Assembly (NCBI RefSeq): GCF_005239225.2
Contig: NC_133297.1
Coordinates: forward strand, 12,574,147-12,638,146
Length of the DNA: 64,000 nt
DNA from: Populus alba
Lineage: Eukaryota > Streptophyta > Magnoliopsida > Malpighiales > Salicaceae
Direction of reading: 5' to 3'
Each line of letters opens with the position of its first letter. The first letter of the stretch is position 1. This document shows, piece after piece, positions 46,407-58,600 of this stretch. A program made the translations under genes and the position numbers. The notes beneath the pieces are model-generated. The model worked only from the letters and a program-made list of their open reading frames with translations, did no database searches and was not told the DNA's origin.

Positions 46407-49400
46407 CTCTCTTTCTCTCTCTACTTATCTTTCTCTCTCTAAAACTTGAACAAGCCCGTCTTTTATTATAGTTCGGGGGGGATAATACCAGTGCGAGTGC
46501 ATGTGTTGGCCTTTTCGAGGCGAGGGGATAAACATGGGAGCGAGGAGAGAGAGGGAACTGGGATATTAGGGCTATCCGGAGTAAGCGGAGGTTTCTGATG
46601 ACACGTGGAGACAGGAGAGTGAGGGACTGAGGTGTGTGGCCGTCGATGCAGATAACACCTTTCGTCGTCTATCTCTGATTTCGACGGTTATGAGGTTTTT
46701 GTTTCGTCTGTGTTTTGAGGATGACGAGGTCGTGGTGCACTTGGAGGTCGTTTTATAGCTTCCGTACTTGTACTCCTGTTTCATTTTCTTTTATTTTTAT
46801 ATTTCCTGTCAACTGAACTGCCTTTTTTTACGTGGTAGTAAAAAAAAGCTCAAGGGGAAAAGAAATTTACTGAAACAGAATCATTTTACTACAATTAAAA
46901 TTATGTCTTTAGCCTTCTTAAAAAAAATTGATTGTCTTTAAATCGTGGATATTTTTGTTGTTTTTTCACTCGACGCATAGTTAATTATTATAGGTTTATT
47001 TAAAAGTATTTTTCACTTTAACTTTTTTAATAAACAGTAAAATAATAAAAATGTCTCCGTGATAAAAACAAAATCCAACACTAATGGACAAGTGCAAGTA
47101 GTTTTTTTTTTCTTTTTTTATATGCAATAAAATTACAAATATATCCTTGAGGCAAAAAATCCTGGAAGACTTTTTACCGTGAGTTTTTTTATAATTATCC
47201 ATTTGGTCAAGGGTAATAATGGCATTGTATATTTAATTAATATTATTTGAATTAGAAAAGTTGTTAAAGTGTGCTATATAGATGCCAACAAGTAGGTTTT
47301 GCTCACGACCCTCTAATGGTGAAAAATAAACTTTTGTCATCTCATTTGATTCTCTAGCATTTTTTTCTCTTTATATGGATGGTGCGTATAAGCTTAAAGT
47401 ATCTACTTTATAACAGACGGATCTTTCTTTTATTTTTTTTCTTCACTTCTCTCTTCTATCTTAAAATTTAACTTTAGTCCTCATTTTTATTGATGTTTCA
47501 AGTTATTCATTTTGATTTTGGTTTTTTTTCTATTTTATTAAAGTTTTATTTATTTTTAATTTTATTTGTTATATATCATTTTCATACATGTTAATAACGA
47601 TGCTAATGATAGTAATAGTAATAATAACAACACCAATAATAATGTTATTGGTGAGGATAAGATATCAGTAACAACAACAACTATTGTGGTGGTGATAATA
47701 GTAGTAGTAATATAAATGACAGTAACAATAATATCACTAGTGGTAATAGTTATAGTAATTGTGATAACAACAACGACGATAATAACAATGCTAATAATAA
47801 TGATGGTAATAGTAATAATAATAGTAACTGCGATGATGATAATAACAACAACAATAAAAATAAAAATATGGATAAGAGTAATAAAAACAGCAGCAGTGGC
47901 AACATTAATAATAACAACAATATCAATAATAATAGGTTATTATAGTGATAGTAATAGCAACGTTAATAGTACCAATAACAATGGTCATAATTACTAATGA
48001 CACGTAATGGTAATACTACTAATAACAATAGTAATAATAATGATGATGATAATAACAATAATAACAGTGATAATAGTAATAACAATAATAGTAATAAATA
48101 TAATACTAGTAATAATAGTAACAGTAATCGTAAAAAATCAGTCATGACATTACTTATTAATACTAGTGGTAACAATGATAGTTGTGATAATAATGATGAT
48201 GATGACAACGACAATGACAATTATAACAGTGATAATTTATTATTTAACATTAGACTTGTCATCAATTGCATTTCATTGTTTTTCCATATGTCATGATATT
48301 TTTTGTTTAATAACTTATATTACATGTTTGAAAAGTTGGCGTGGCTTAACATTCTCTTTATTTTTTTCTTGCCTTGATTTTTGTTTCCTTGCAATTTTAT
48401 TGTTCAATACTTTTAAAAAATAAAAAGGCTTTGTGGCCCTTCTTAATAATAATAATAATAATTGTGACAACGACAACGATTATGACAATAACGGTGATAA
48501 TAATAATGTTAGTAATAATGATGGTAATAAGAACAATAATTATAACAATAATAGTAACTATAATGATATTCGTAATAATACAAGAATAGGAATATGAATA
48601 AAAACAATAACAACACTCGCAATAGTAATAACATTAATAATAATAGTAGTCGCAGTAATAATATTTTATTATTATGGTAATAATAGCAAAGTTAATATTG
48701 TTAATAATAGTGGTCATGGTATTGATACCAATAGTGACAATGAAAATAAAGTTAACAGCAGCAACAACAATAATAATAGTAATGATAACAATAATGGTAG
48801 TAATATTAACAATAACAATGATAACAATAAAAATAATGATAACGGTGATAACAATAATATTAATAAATATAATACTAATAGTAATAATAAAAAATCATCC
48901 ATAACATTACTTATTAATAATAGTGGTAGCAATGATAGCTATGATAATAATAATAACGATGATGACAACAACGATAGTGATGACAGTGATAATTCATTAT
49001 TTAATGTTAGATTTATTGCCAATTGAGTTTCATTATTTTTGCATGTGTGATACTTTGTGTTTAATAACTTAGATTACAAGTTTGAAAACATTCTCTTTCA
49101 TTTTTTTGCCTAGTTGTTTATGTTTTTTTTACAATTTTATTGTTTAATATTTTTTAAAAACAAAAAGGCTTTGTGGTCCTCTTTAATTTATTCTTTATCA
49201 GGTTAATTCAATTTCATAATTTGGACTATAAATTTTGAAGATTAGTACAAGTTAGCTCACTTTTTATTACCTAACCGACATATTTATTAAAATGCTTCAA
49301 ATTGACCCAATTCTATTTTCCTATTTAATTACATATTTTCAGTGATTTTTTTTTCAGTTATCATGATTTTTTGTTTGTTTGTTTATTGTCATTGTTAATT

Positions 49401-51743
49401 TCTTATTATATAATTAAAATAAAAAGAATTTATTAAACCTGATTAGGCCTCATTCGCTTTTTTACTTTTTTTTAAAGTTCATGCAAAGATAAATGCAAAC
49501 CCACACCGTATCGCGTCCCATATTCTAGTTTTTTTTTATTCTTCTTGCCCTTTTACGAGGAATCAGAATCCAATGGCTGACATGTTGATATGTTGTTCTC
49601 TTTATCCATCCAAAATCATAATTTAATTCCATCTGGATTAATAATGATCTGAAATGGCTGAATGAATGAGTGTTTTATTTATTTATTACTAGATAAATTA
49701 TAGATACTATAAAGCTCGACTCGAAACTTACCTTAACCTAATATAAAATATATATTTTATATTATATATTATATATGTAATATTTAAATTGTTTTTAATA
49801 CAATATATATTGTATTAAAAATGATCAACATGGATTTTGCAGACTAAAAAGATGAATCAAGACTATTAAACAATTATCTCTTGTCCTTTGACAGAGAGAG
49901 GGACAGGAACAGATCAGTTCAAGTGGTGAAACTTGTTGTTTGATGTGGGCGTGTGACTCTTGTCTCTCGAAGCATGTATTTTTATCCCTAATGGAAAACG
50001 TTGATGTTTTCCTAAGAAAAAAAAAAAAAAAAACTGACGGGTTTCGCTTACTACAGGGTCTCAAAACATTGACATTTTTTTATATTTTTTGCAGGTGCTG
50101 CTGGCCACCCCTAGACCCTAGTTACCTTACCAGCAACAAAATTAAAAAGCACAACATATAGCCAACCATTCCTCGTGAATTTAATTAAAAAATATAAAAA
50201 AAATTCAACAACAAAATTAACACACAATCCACTCGTCAATGTCCATGAAAAAAACAAAAAACAGATGGAAAAGTACATATGAACCAAAACAATTACAACC
50301 TACCCTTACCGATTAGCTCAGAGCAAAACCAAACAAAAACAAGAGATTGCACGTGGGAGATCGACTAGATGAATCCCAAAGAGGAGCTATAACAACGAAT
50401 GGTAAATTATCATGTTGTTTTTTTTTAAATAGTTTACTATTGAATTGCTTTTATGTGATTGGAACACTGTATACGGGATTCACCATAACTAGAATTCTAC
50501 ATTATTTTAATTTAAATACAAGAACATGGATTTAAAAAAAAAATCTTTGATTTGTCATGACAAATTCACATATTTCATTAAAAGAAACAAGGAGCGAGTA
50601 TACATTCATAAGAAAGTGGCGTCAGCTGTCATTTGCATCGTCATGGAAAAATAAAGTAGACCGTACGCGTTTACCATTCCTTAACTCTCAAGAATCAACC
50701 ACGCACAAGAACTTGGCGTGCTTATTTTTCATGCTCACGTCGCTCCTTTTATTTCACAGTGAAGGTGAATGCCACCTCATTGCATTGATAATTAACATGT
50801 TAAATGTTGACATACTTTGCTTATTTTAATATTTTAAAAAAACTTGTTTTAGTTCCAAACTTGTATATTTATTTTTTATTTAATTCTAAATCTACAGTTT
50901 CTATCATTTTGATCTTGAATTTTCAACCCCTTTATATCGATATTCTTTGATATTTTTCTCGAATTTCCCAACGTTTTAAGGCATAACCATTGACCCATGG
51001 CCACGAGAGGTGGAAAAATACATGCTTATAAGAAAACGAGAAATGGGATGATAGTATGCCATAACATGGCAGTGCAATACATGCCAAAGGTTATTATTTC
51101 CGAAAAAAAATAATTCAAATTCAAAACAAACTTTCGTCAGCCTCCTTTCCATGCTGTTTATAATTAATTATCTACTATAAATGAATTAAATTATAGTATC
51201 AAAATTGAATTTATTGGTAAATAATTAATCGAGTTTGTATATTTGGAAAAAATACTATATTATTAAATTAAATTCATTTTATTTTATTTTCTGTATTATT
51301 CTCATCACATTTATTTTTATTCCAAATCTATTCCGCTATAATTACCACAAATAACCCATAAAATCAAATTCATATATATACCTTTTCCTAAGGTCTTATT
51401 TTCTTAAGACTATACAAGTTACAAAAATGAGGACAAAGAATGTGACGAGAAGATAAGTAAATAGTGTCTTGCTGACGGTGTAGTTGAGTTTTAATGGTGG
51501 TGCATATTCACTATTGTCGAGAGGGATAAAAGTAAAAAATAAATAAATGATTAGATGGATATTTTAAAGAATTTATTTTTAATATTAATTTATTATATTC
51601 AGTGTAGTAAATTAGAGGGGTTGATTTTCAATTTATTTTTATATTATTTTTTAAGATTAAATCTCATTTAAAATTTAATTGTTGATACTTAAAAATAATT
51701 GCAAACATGAAACTTCAATTAAATTTAGAGAGTTACATATAGC
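46407..51743. other. 5.3-kb gene-free spacer upstream of FBPase
   Basis: The first few hundred bases are the FBPase promoter. A degenerate trinucleotide array occupies 47.6-49.2 kb. The remainder is AT-rich with no recognisable gene, tRNA or complete element. Confidence 0.6.
47590..49180. repeat. Degenerate AAY/RAT trinucleotide array, duplicated in tandem
   Basis: Two blocks of period-3 sequence built from AAT, AAC, GAT, AGT and ACA triplets occupy about 47600-48240 and 48440-49000. Each is followed by the same non-repetitive tail (CATTACTTATTAATA at 48148 and 48905; AAAAAGGCTTTGTGG at 48422 and 49162), so a unit of about 740-757 bp was duplicated. Long stop-free frames on both strands made only of Ile, Val, Thr, Asn or Leu are artefacts of the repeat. 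Confidence 0.85.
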
Positions 51744-52827
51744 TAGGGGTGTTCAAAAAAACCGAATAACCGAGAAAACCGAAGAAAATTTAACCGAGAA
51801 AACCGAACCGAGGTGAAAAACCGATTAAACCGATTTGTAAAACCATAAAATCTTGCCGGTTCGGTTTTAAAACTGAAACCGATGAACCGAACCGACCCAA
51901 CCAAAAAAATAAAAGGAGTATAAATACTGCAATTAACCTAACCCTAACAAATTGCCCCGCCCTCCACTATCCATCTCAAAACTGATAACACAAAAAGCCG
52001 CCGCCCTCCACTTTCCATCTCAAAACTCAAAAGCTAAGTCATCCACCCACATCTCCATCTCTTTGGCTTCTCTTTTTATTTCTGTGCACCATCTTCATCT
52101 CTTCCGCGCAAGCTGAACAAAAACACACATCTCGATCTCCTTGGCTTCTCTTTTTATTTCTGTGCATCATCTTCATCTCTTCTGCACAACCCATATCTCT
52201 TCTGTGCAAGCCAAACAAAAATCAACATCTCCATCTCTTTGGCTTCTCTTTATTTCTACGCAAGCTGTCATCAAGATCTGGTTCGTCTTCTTGTTAAATG
52301 GGTAAAGAAGAATAGAGATAGTCAAAGTGCTTTTGATATTTAGTGTTGTTTGCATTGGCTGCTGAGCTAAAAAAAAGCTTTCATAGCAAAAATTAATATT
52401 AATTTTATATGTGCAACTTTGGATTGGTGGGTGAAAAGTGTGATTATAAGTTACAATCGGTGCTCATGGGAGAAAGCTAGCCTCCACAATCTAGTTTGTC
52501 CTTTTCTTTTGTTTTGTAAATTTCTTTATCAACAAATATTCTTATTAATCGGGATGCTAAAACTTTTGAGGCTTTGCTTTGCTATATTTGCAGGATTTGA
52601 ACAAGATTCTGGCTAAACCGAACTGAAAAAAAAACCCATATATGATAGGATTGGATTTCTCGGTTTTATGGAAAAAAAACCGAATTTCACCGAACCGAAC
52701 TGGTCCGGTTTGAACCGGTTTTCGGTTCGGTTCGGTTTAAATTTTTCAAAATTTAAGTTACTCGGTTCGGTTGGTTTTTGTAGTCTGAACCGAACCGAAC
52801 CGAACCGTGAACAACCCTACATATAGC
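51736..52827. mobile_element. Non-autonomous hAT-like DNA transposon with 8-bp target duplication
   Basis: The element spans 51744-52819 (1076 bp) between perfect 8-bp copies of CATATAGC (51736-51743 and 52820-52827). Its ends are TAGGGGTGTTCA and TGAACAACCCTA, inverted repeats with one mismatch. The 8-bp duplication and this terminus type are typical of hAT elements. Many CCGAAC/GTTCGG motifs cluster in the roughly 150 bp at each end, opposite in orientation, as expected for transposase-binding subterminal repeats. The centre has a separate imperfect repeat (CATCTCTTTGGCTTCTCTTT and CCGCCCTCCACTWTCCATCT phrases). No transposase is encoded, so movement would need a source elsewhere. Confidence 0.88.
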
Positions 52828-53619
52828 TGTATTTTCCAAACAAATTCTGTTTATGTATTTAGCTTTTAAGTATAAATATTCTTAATTGGGATGATCAAAG
52901 AGAATAAATATACTATAGTTATTGGAGGTTTATATAATTATTAATTTCACGATTTATACTTTATAGGATTAGTTAAAGTGTGTGTAAGTTGATCCGAATA
53001 TTATATTAATAATATTTATATATATACTGATTCAAATATTGGTACGAAATAGCTGGGCGAAAATTTTGGCAAGTCGTAATTGTTATCGTGTTTTCAGCAA
53101 TAGCAAAATTAAGATTATTACCACAAAAAAAAACTAAACGAGCCCAGTTATTTACTATGCTTTGCGAGTGAAAACAGAATAGGTTCAGACATTATATTAG
53201 CCGTTTTGCCCTTTGTTACATTTACTAATTGTCCCGGCAGTCATAGTTAATTTGAATTGAATTTTTTATTTTTAATTTTGATTGTTATTTTTTTTATGAC
53301 TCGGTACATCAGTTTTGATAATAAACTCGATTTAAGTTCAATATTTTTATAGTATTTTTAATTATTTTTATTATTATTTGACAATGAATTATTGATTCAT
53401 AAACTTCATGATTTGTTATACTTTTTTTTTTTTGATTATTCAATCTTATATCTTGAATTGCAAGTTAGTTGAGTTTGATTTGGAATGACTCGATTTTTTT
53501 TAAATTGATTTTTTTATTCTATCTTTTACCATTGAAGTATTGATTTTTTAGCGTGTTTTATTAAATATTATTTAAAAATAGATACACACATCAATGTATG
53601 ATGGCTTATCCTAAGTATG

Positions 53620-54000
53620 AGGTAGTCAAGTTAACCCAAGTTAGCTTGTATTTTTTTATTTTTTTTATTTAACTTTGGTTTTTTGTTTTTTGCCAGGTGC
53701 TTCTTTAGAAAGTCTTATTTTTTTTCTTGATTTTTTTTTATATTTTTTAATTTTATTGTTTTGCATGAAATAATTTGCCTTTGAGCTTTGTTATTTTTTT
53801 GCTTTTCTTTTTGTTTGGTTACTTGGATGGCAAGTTAGTAAAGATAACCCGGGTTAGCCAGGGTTTTTTTTGTTGATGTTTTTTTTTTGTTAGGTATTTA
53901 TTTTGAATTTTTTTTTTATCCTGATCTCATATCATGGATTGTGTGTTTGTTAGGTTATGTTGAGTTAACTTGAGTTTTTTTATTTAACATTATATTTTTT
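53620..54000. repeat. Degenerate repeat with TTAACCCGGGTTAGC-like anchors
   Basis: Three anchors recur at uneven spacing: GTTAACCCAAGTTAGCTTG near 53630, GATAACCCGGGTTAGCCAGG near 53838 and GTTGAGTTAACTTGAG near 53957, separated by T-rich runs. They are probably remnants of one dispersed repeat family. Confidence 0.45.
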
Positions 54001-54992
54001 GATTTTTTTTTATTTATGACATTAAATTATTAAATTTTGAACTGTATATTTTTTTTCATTTATTTTAGGCCGTTTTGTTTTATATCCTAAATCACGATTT
54101 AGTAAATTCAATTCAATTTGTTTCACTTTATCATCGTTTAAATATTATTTTTTTCTGATAAAAAAATATGAACCGGCCTGCAGCGCAGCTAGGATGACAC
54201 ACACACATCTATATATATTGTTCACAGCAAAAGCGCTATTTCAGAGCCTGTACTAGTGGTCTGGATTGGATTACTGGATCAAAAGGAAGGCTGACAATAG
54301 CAGATCCATCATCAACATGCCTAGCCATAACGTTTCGCCTTAGAGGGCGACTTGCAGCAGCATGTGAAAGATTGTGCGGGGGCTTCAGCGCGTTCTTCCA
54401 CCCCCTCTCAATTCTAAACGTCCTTTTCTTTTTCTCTTTTACAAATTGAAAAAGAAAAGCTCAAGTCCATTTTATAGGTTACCATTGTCTACTCTCAATC
54501 CCTCTTACCCCGCATTGACAAGAAAAGACTTTCTTCCACCTCAAGGACTTGCAATCAACATCAAGCGTTCGTCCTCAAACACTCTCACATCCGATGGTTA
54601 TAAATCCATCATGAAAATAAGCCTACCTGTCCAACCATAACACTCAATCAAATCCCAGTTCCAATTCTGTCAAAGATTCTCTTCAGACAACTAAAGAAAA
54701 ACGCTTTGCTCTCCGAGGAAGAAAAGAATTAGCCAGAGTGCCAGACAGGTCACTGAATCACACACTCATTAATTAAAAGATAAACCAAATGTTCTAAATT
54801 TAGAAATATATTAATATATTGTTTTTTTTTTAAAATTTGTCTTTAATATTAATATCTAAAATCATATAAAAAATATAATTTTTTAAAAATAAAAAACGTT
54901 CAAAATCACTTCTTAAACAAATAAACAAAAACACTCTTGATGAGCTACCATGATCCTTCATCCAAAGACACCCGCAACTTAAACAAAAACCC

Positions 54993-55187
54993 GTTTGAGA
55001 TTGCATTTGAAAAAATACTTTTTATAAAATTTGAATTTTTTTTTAAAAATTAATATGTTTTAATGTTTTCAAATCATTTTAATATACTAATTTTAAAAAT
55101 AATTTTTTAAAAATAAAATAATATTATTAATATATTTTTTATGAATAAAAAATACTTTAAAAAATAATTACAATTAAATTTTCAAAC
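54993..55187 (+). mobile_element. MITE-like element with GTTTGA termini
   Basis: The left end GTTTGAGATTGCATTTG roughly mirrors the right end CAATTAAATTTTCAAAC. The core (CATTTTAATATACTAATTTT, then AAAATAAAATAATATTATTA and AATACTTTAAAAAATAAT) matches the dispersed family. Confidence 0.55.
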
Positions 55188-55435
55188 ACGCTCACTAAAC
55201 AAGGTAGAACGTATCATCTCGTAGATATCCCCAACAAAAAGCGTACAGTTGATAAAGCGTACGACATCGTTCAGGCACCTGCATCTTCGTTCTCAGATTA
55301 ATCCTCTTTCCGTTTTTGACCCTATCCAGAATTTAAAATACCAATCCTACCATCGTTCATCTCGTCGAAAATCAAATGTCTCTTCCCACACACAAATAAA
55401 ATCCAAATCCATTCACGTACTAAATAAAAGATCTC

Positions 55436-55566
55436 AAACCCTAATTCACTAGGGTTTTTATAATTACAATATTCTTTGATATCTTCATCTTTAAATCAAA
55501 TCTAATCCTCTTATCCATTGTAATTACTGGATTAAATCTACCTGTATATACGTATGAAACCCTAAA
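55436..55566 (+). promoter_or_regulatory. Telo-box cluster upstream of the MINDY gene
   Basis: AAACCCTAA occurs at 55436-55444 and again near 55558-55566. An inverted TAGGGTTT sits at 55450-55457. Telo boxes near starts are common in plant genes active in dividing cells. Here they lie within 200 bp of the ATG. Confidence 0.5.
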
Positions 55567-55628
55567 CTCGCCAAATTGCAAGCCATTTTGGATCTGCGAT
55601 TCTGATTCTGATTCTGATTTTTTCTTCA

Positions 55629-58600
55629 ATGGCGGATCAAGAAGAAGAGGAGTTGAGAGTGGCTCTAAGAATGAGCATGCAAAACTCGCCTCCTGAACCT
55701 AAGCGGAGCAAGCCGAGAGACGCTGGAGCTCCTGCGGCGTCACCAGAGGAATCGAGGCGGATACAGCGAGAGCTCATGGCAGCGGCCGCTGAGAAGCGGA
55801 TGCTCGCGACGAGAATTGCCTCCCCTTCTCCTTCCTTGTCGCATTCGCCTTCTCCTTCACCTTCGCCTTCACCGTCACCTTCACCTTCGAAAGCAACAAC
55901 TGATAGAAATCCTGGTAAAAGTGCGGACTGCGTTAGAGAGGAGGTGAATTTTGCTGCGAAGGAGGGGAATTCGGGACTGGAATTATCGAGTGAGGAAGTT
56001 AATCAGTTGTTTTCGATGGTGTTTGGGAGCGGAGTTTCGAAGGACATTCTTGCTCAGTGGAGTAACCAGGGCATAAGGTATTGGATAATGTGGTGACTTC
56101 CATATTGCAAATGGTTTTACATGTTTAGTTATGACACATTTTGATGGGTCATAATACTGAATTTTAGCAATTTGATTCTTGTTCAGCAACTGAAGTGGAG
56201 AAAAAGTGGTCTTATTGGTTCAGTGTAGTGATGAAAGGGTAGAGCTGTGTGCTTTTAAGGGCTATCCCCATGGGGATCCCATAGGAATTTGTATACTAAA
56301 TTATTTGTCTTACAACTTGTTTGAGATCTGGTTCGTTTTCAAAATCATGATGTTGCAGAAGTTTCATTGGCATACCCATTATTGGTTAATAACATTTTGA
56401 ACGTTCATATAGGTTTAGTCCTGATCCAGAAACATCTATGGGCCTAGTGCAGCATGAAGGTGGGCCCTGTGGCGTCTTAGCAACTATACAAGTAATCCCC
56501 GTGATTTCTAACGATGCTGTTTTTCTGTTGTTGCTAGTATCTTTAATCAATTTCTACATGATGTGTGTTATATCGAATAAATCAAGGAGTGGTTTTTTCT
56601 TTGTTTCTTTCTTGTGCTATGGGAAGAAGGGGGGTTACCGACTTACTGTCTGAAGGGTACAACTCATGCGTCCCTCTCTTTTAGTGAAGTGGGGTGCATG
56701 TGCATTTTATGCTGCTCTGCTTTTTGCCCTTGGACAAAGCTAATTAGACTTTGGATGTTTTGATGTCATCTTTTTTAAATTTTCATGCTTTAGGCAACAG
56801 TCTAGTCATTCATAGAATTGATTTTTAAATGGATGTCTATGCCATTCATTTTTAGATTTATTTATAATCAGTGTTGTCAAAGGTGAAAGGCGCTAAAAAG
56901 AGTCCAAGCCTATAAAATGTTGAGGTGCATGCCTGAATGAACCAAGGCGATATGCTATAAATTAAAACAAAATTAATACTATACCATACTATATTATATA
57001 AATCTAAAATATGTATCTTCCCAATTAAGATTAGATCATTAGAAAATCAAAAGAAAATATAAAATACCCTAACATAGTCATGTAAAGTTATAACTGATAG
57101 TGGAATTTATGGGGGCTCTTGGCAAGTTGAAGTCATGGGCGCGTGAAAGAATTTAGTTAATTATCAAAGAAGCCAAATGCAGGGTGAGGATGGCTACAAT
57201 CACTGCTGCAGCAAAGATGAGAGAAAATGCTTTGAATTGAACTTGAACATGAACATGAACATATTTAATCCTGGTAGGAGTTTACTAGAAATTTTGCTTG
57301 AGGTCAACTAGACAACAGGAGCCATTGCCAAAATATTAGCTCTATCCGTTGATGTTAAGTTCTCTTCAACTAACATTTTCAGACTTCCTGACACGAAGAT
57401 TGGTTGGATTCATCTAGTAGTCAGTATTAAAAATGGAGAAAGGCTGACTAAAAGCTATCTAATTGCTGATAGTTTATAGTAAATTTAGCTTTAATAGAAT
57501 TATAATATATAAGAATAATTCATGTGATTGATCATAAACTACATTGGGTTTAGCAAAGTTGAGAGTTTAGTTATTGTGTTATGTATCCATTCCCTGTGTT
57601 TGTTGGTGATAATCTTTCAAAACACTAGCTAACACATGTGATTTTGACAATCTGTTGTAAATCAGATGATTATTTTAACTATCTAAATATTTGAAATAAT
57701 TGTTATATCTTTTGACTTTGTGGTTATTGCAAAAAACTCTAGGCATAGCCCTTTTCATAAATTTTTTATTTTCAAATCTATGGATTGTGTATCATTAAGG
57801 GTTTAGATAATTTTAGGCTACCTCAAGCTCAAGGTCCATAGGCCATAACCAACCAAAGTAAAAAAAAATTCACTTCATAATGGTATTGAGCCATTGGCCT
57901 GATCATTTCACAATGCTATGGCTGGTTTTTTGAACTTCTCCAAAATGGAGTAGGGTTGGAGTTTGATTTCTTACTTGGAAATGGGTAGCCTATGTTTTTT
58001 GTATAAGGTAGTAATTGAAGTTATATAACTGTATCAATCATCATTCCTTTGAACCAGGTATTGGTTGCAATGTAAGTGTGCAGTTCTTAATCTCCTTATA
58101 CCATTTCATCTTTTATTTTAGTTTTCTTGGTGCTATACTGATTTGCAGTATTCATAGCTTCAGAATCAGTTCAAAATCCCTATTTCTTACATTATTTTGT
58201 GGGGTTGTGCAGGCATTTGTTCTCAAATACCTTCTTTTCTTTCCGAATGAAATAGGCATAGTTACATCAAATGCACCACAAAATTTGGGCCCTGGAAGAT
58301 TGTCTAAAGGTCAATATGTTGCATCGGATAATTTTGGTTCTCTCACTGAAGATGCAAAAGCAAGGTGATTATAAACCATCGGTTAAATATCACAATGGAA
58401 GACCTTATGCGCTGAAAAATTTACCACTTATGGTTTCACATGGTTTTCCTCCTTCCTGTAGCCTATCCTTTTTTTCAGTTGTATTTAAAGCTTGGAGCTC
58501 CATTTTTTTTTTTGCTTTCATTTTATGCTATTATTTATGATCCTTTGATTTACAAACAATGAAATTGTGGTATTCATTCCTGAGATGTGCTCAGTTGCTT

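Larger units (their letters stand above)
52828..55435. other. AT-rich spacer before the MINDY gene
   Basis: Contains degenerate repeats at 53.6-54.0 kb and a MITE-like copy at 54993-55187. A patch at 54340-54660 is less AT-rich but shows no recognisable protein on either strand. Confidence 0.55.

Noticed and set aside
47716..48932. Several long frames on both strands rich in Ile/Thr/Val, Asn or Leu
   Set aside because: They arise because the trinucleotide array rarely forms stops; there is no start context, domain or splice structure.
52173..52616. Two short frames in the hAT-like element
   Set aside because: No transposase motif; they lie in pyrimidine-rich repeats of a non-autonomous element.
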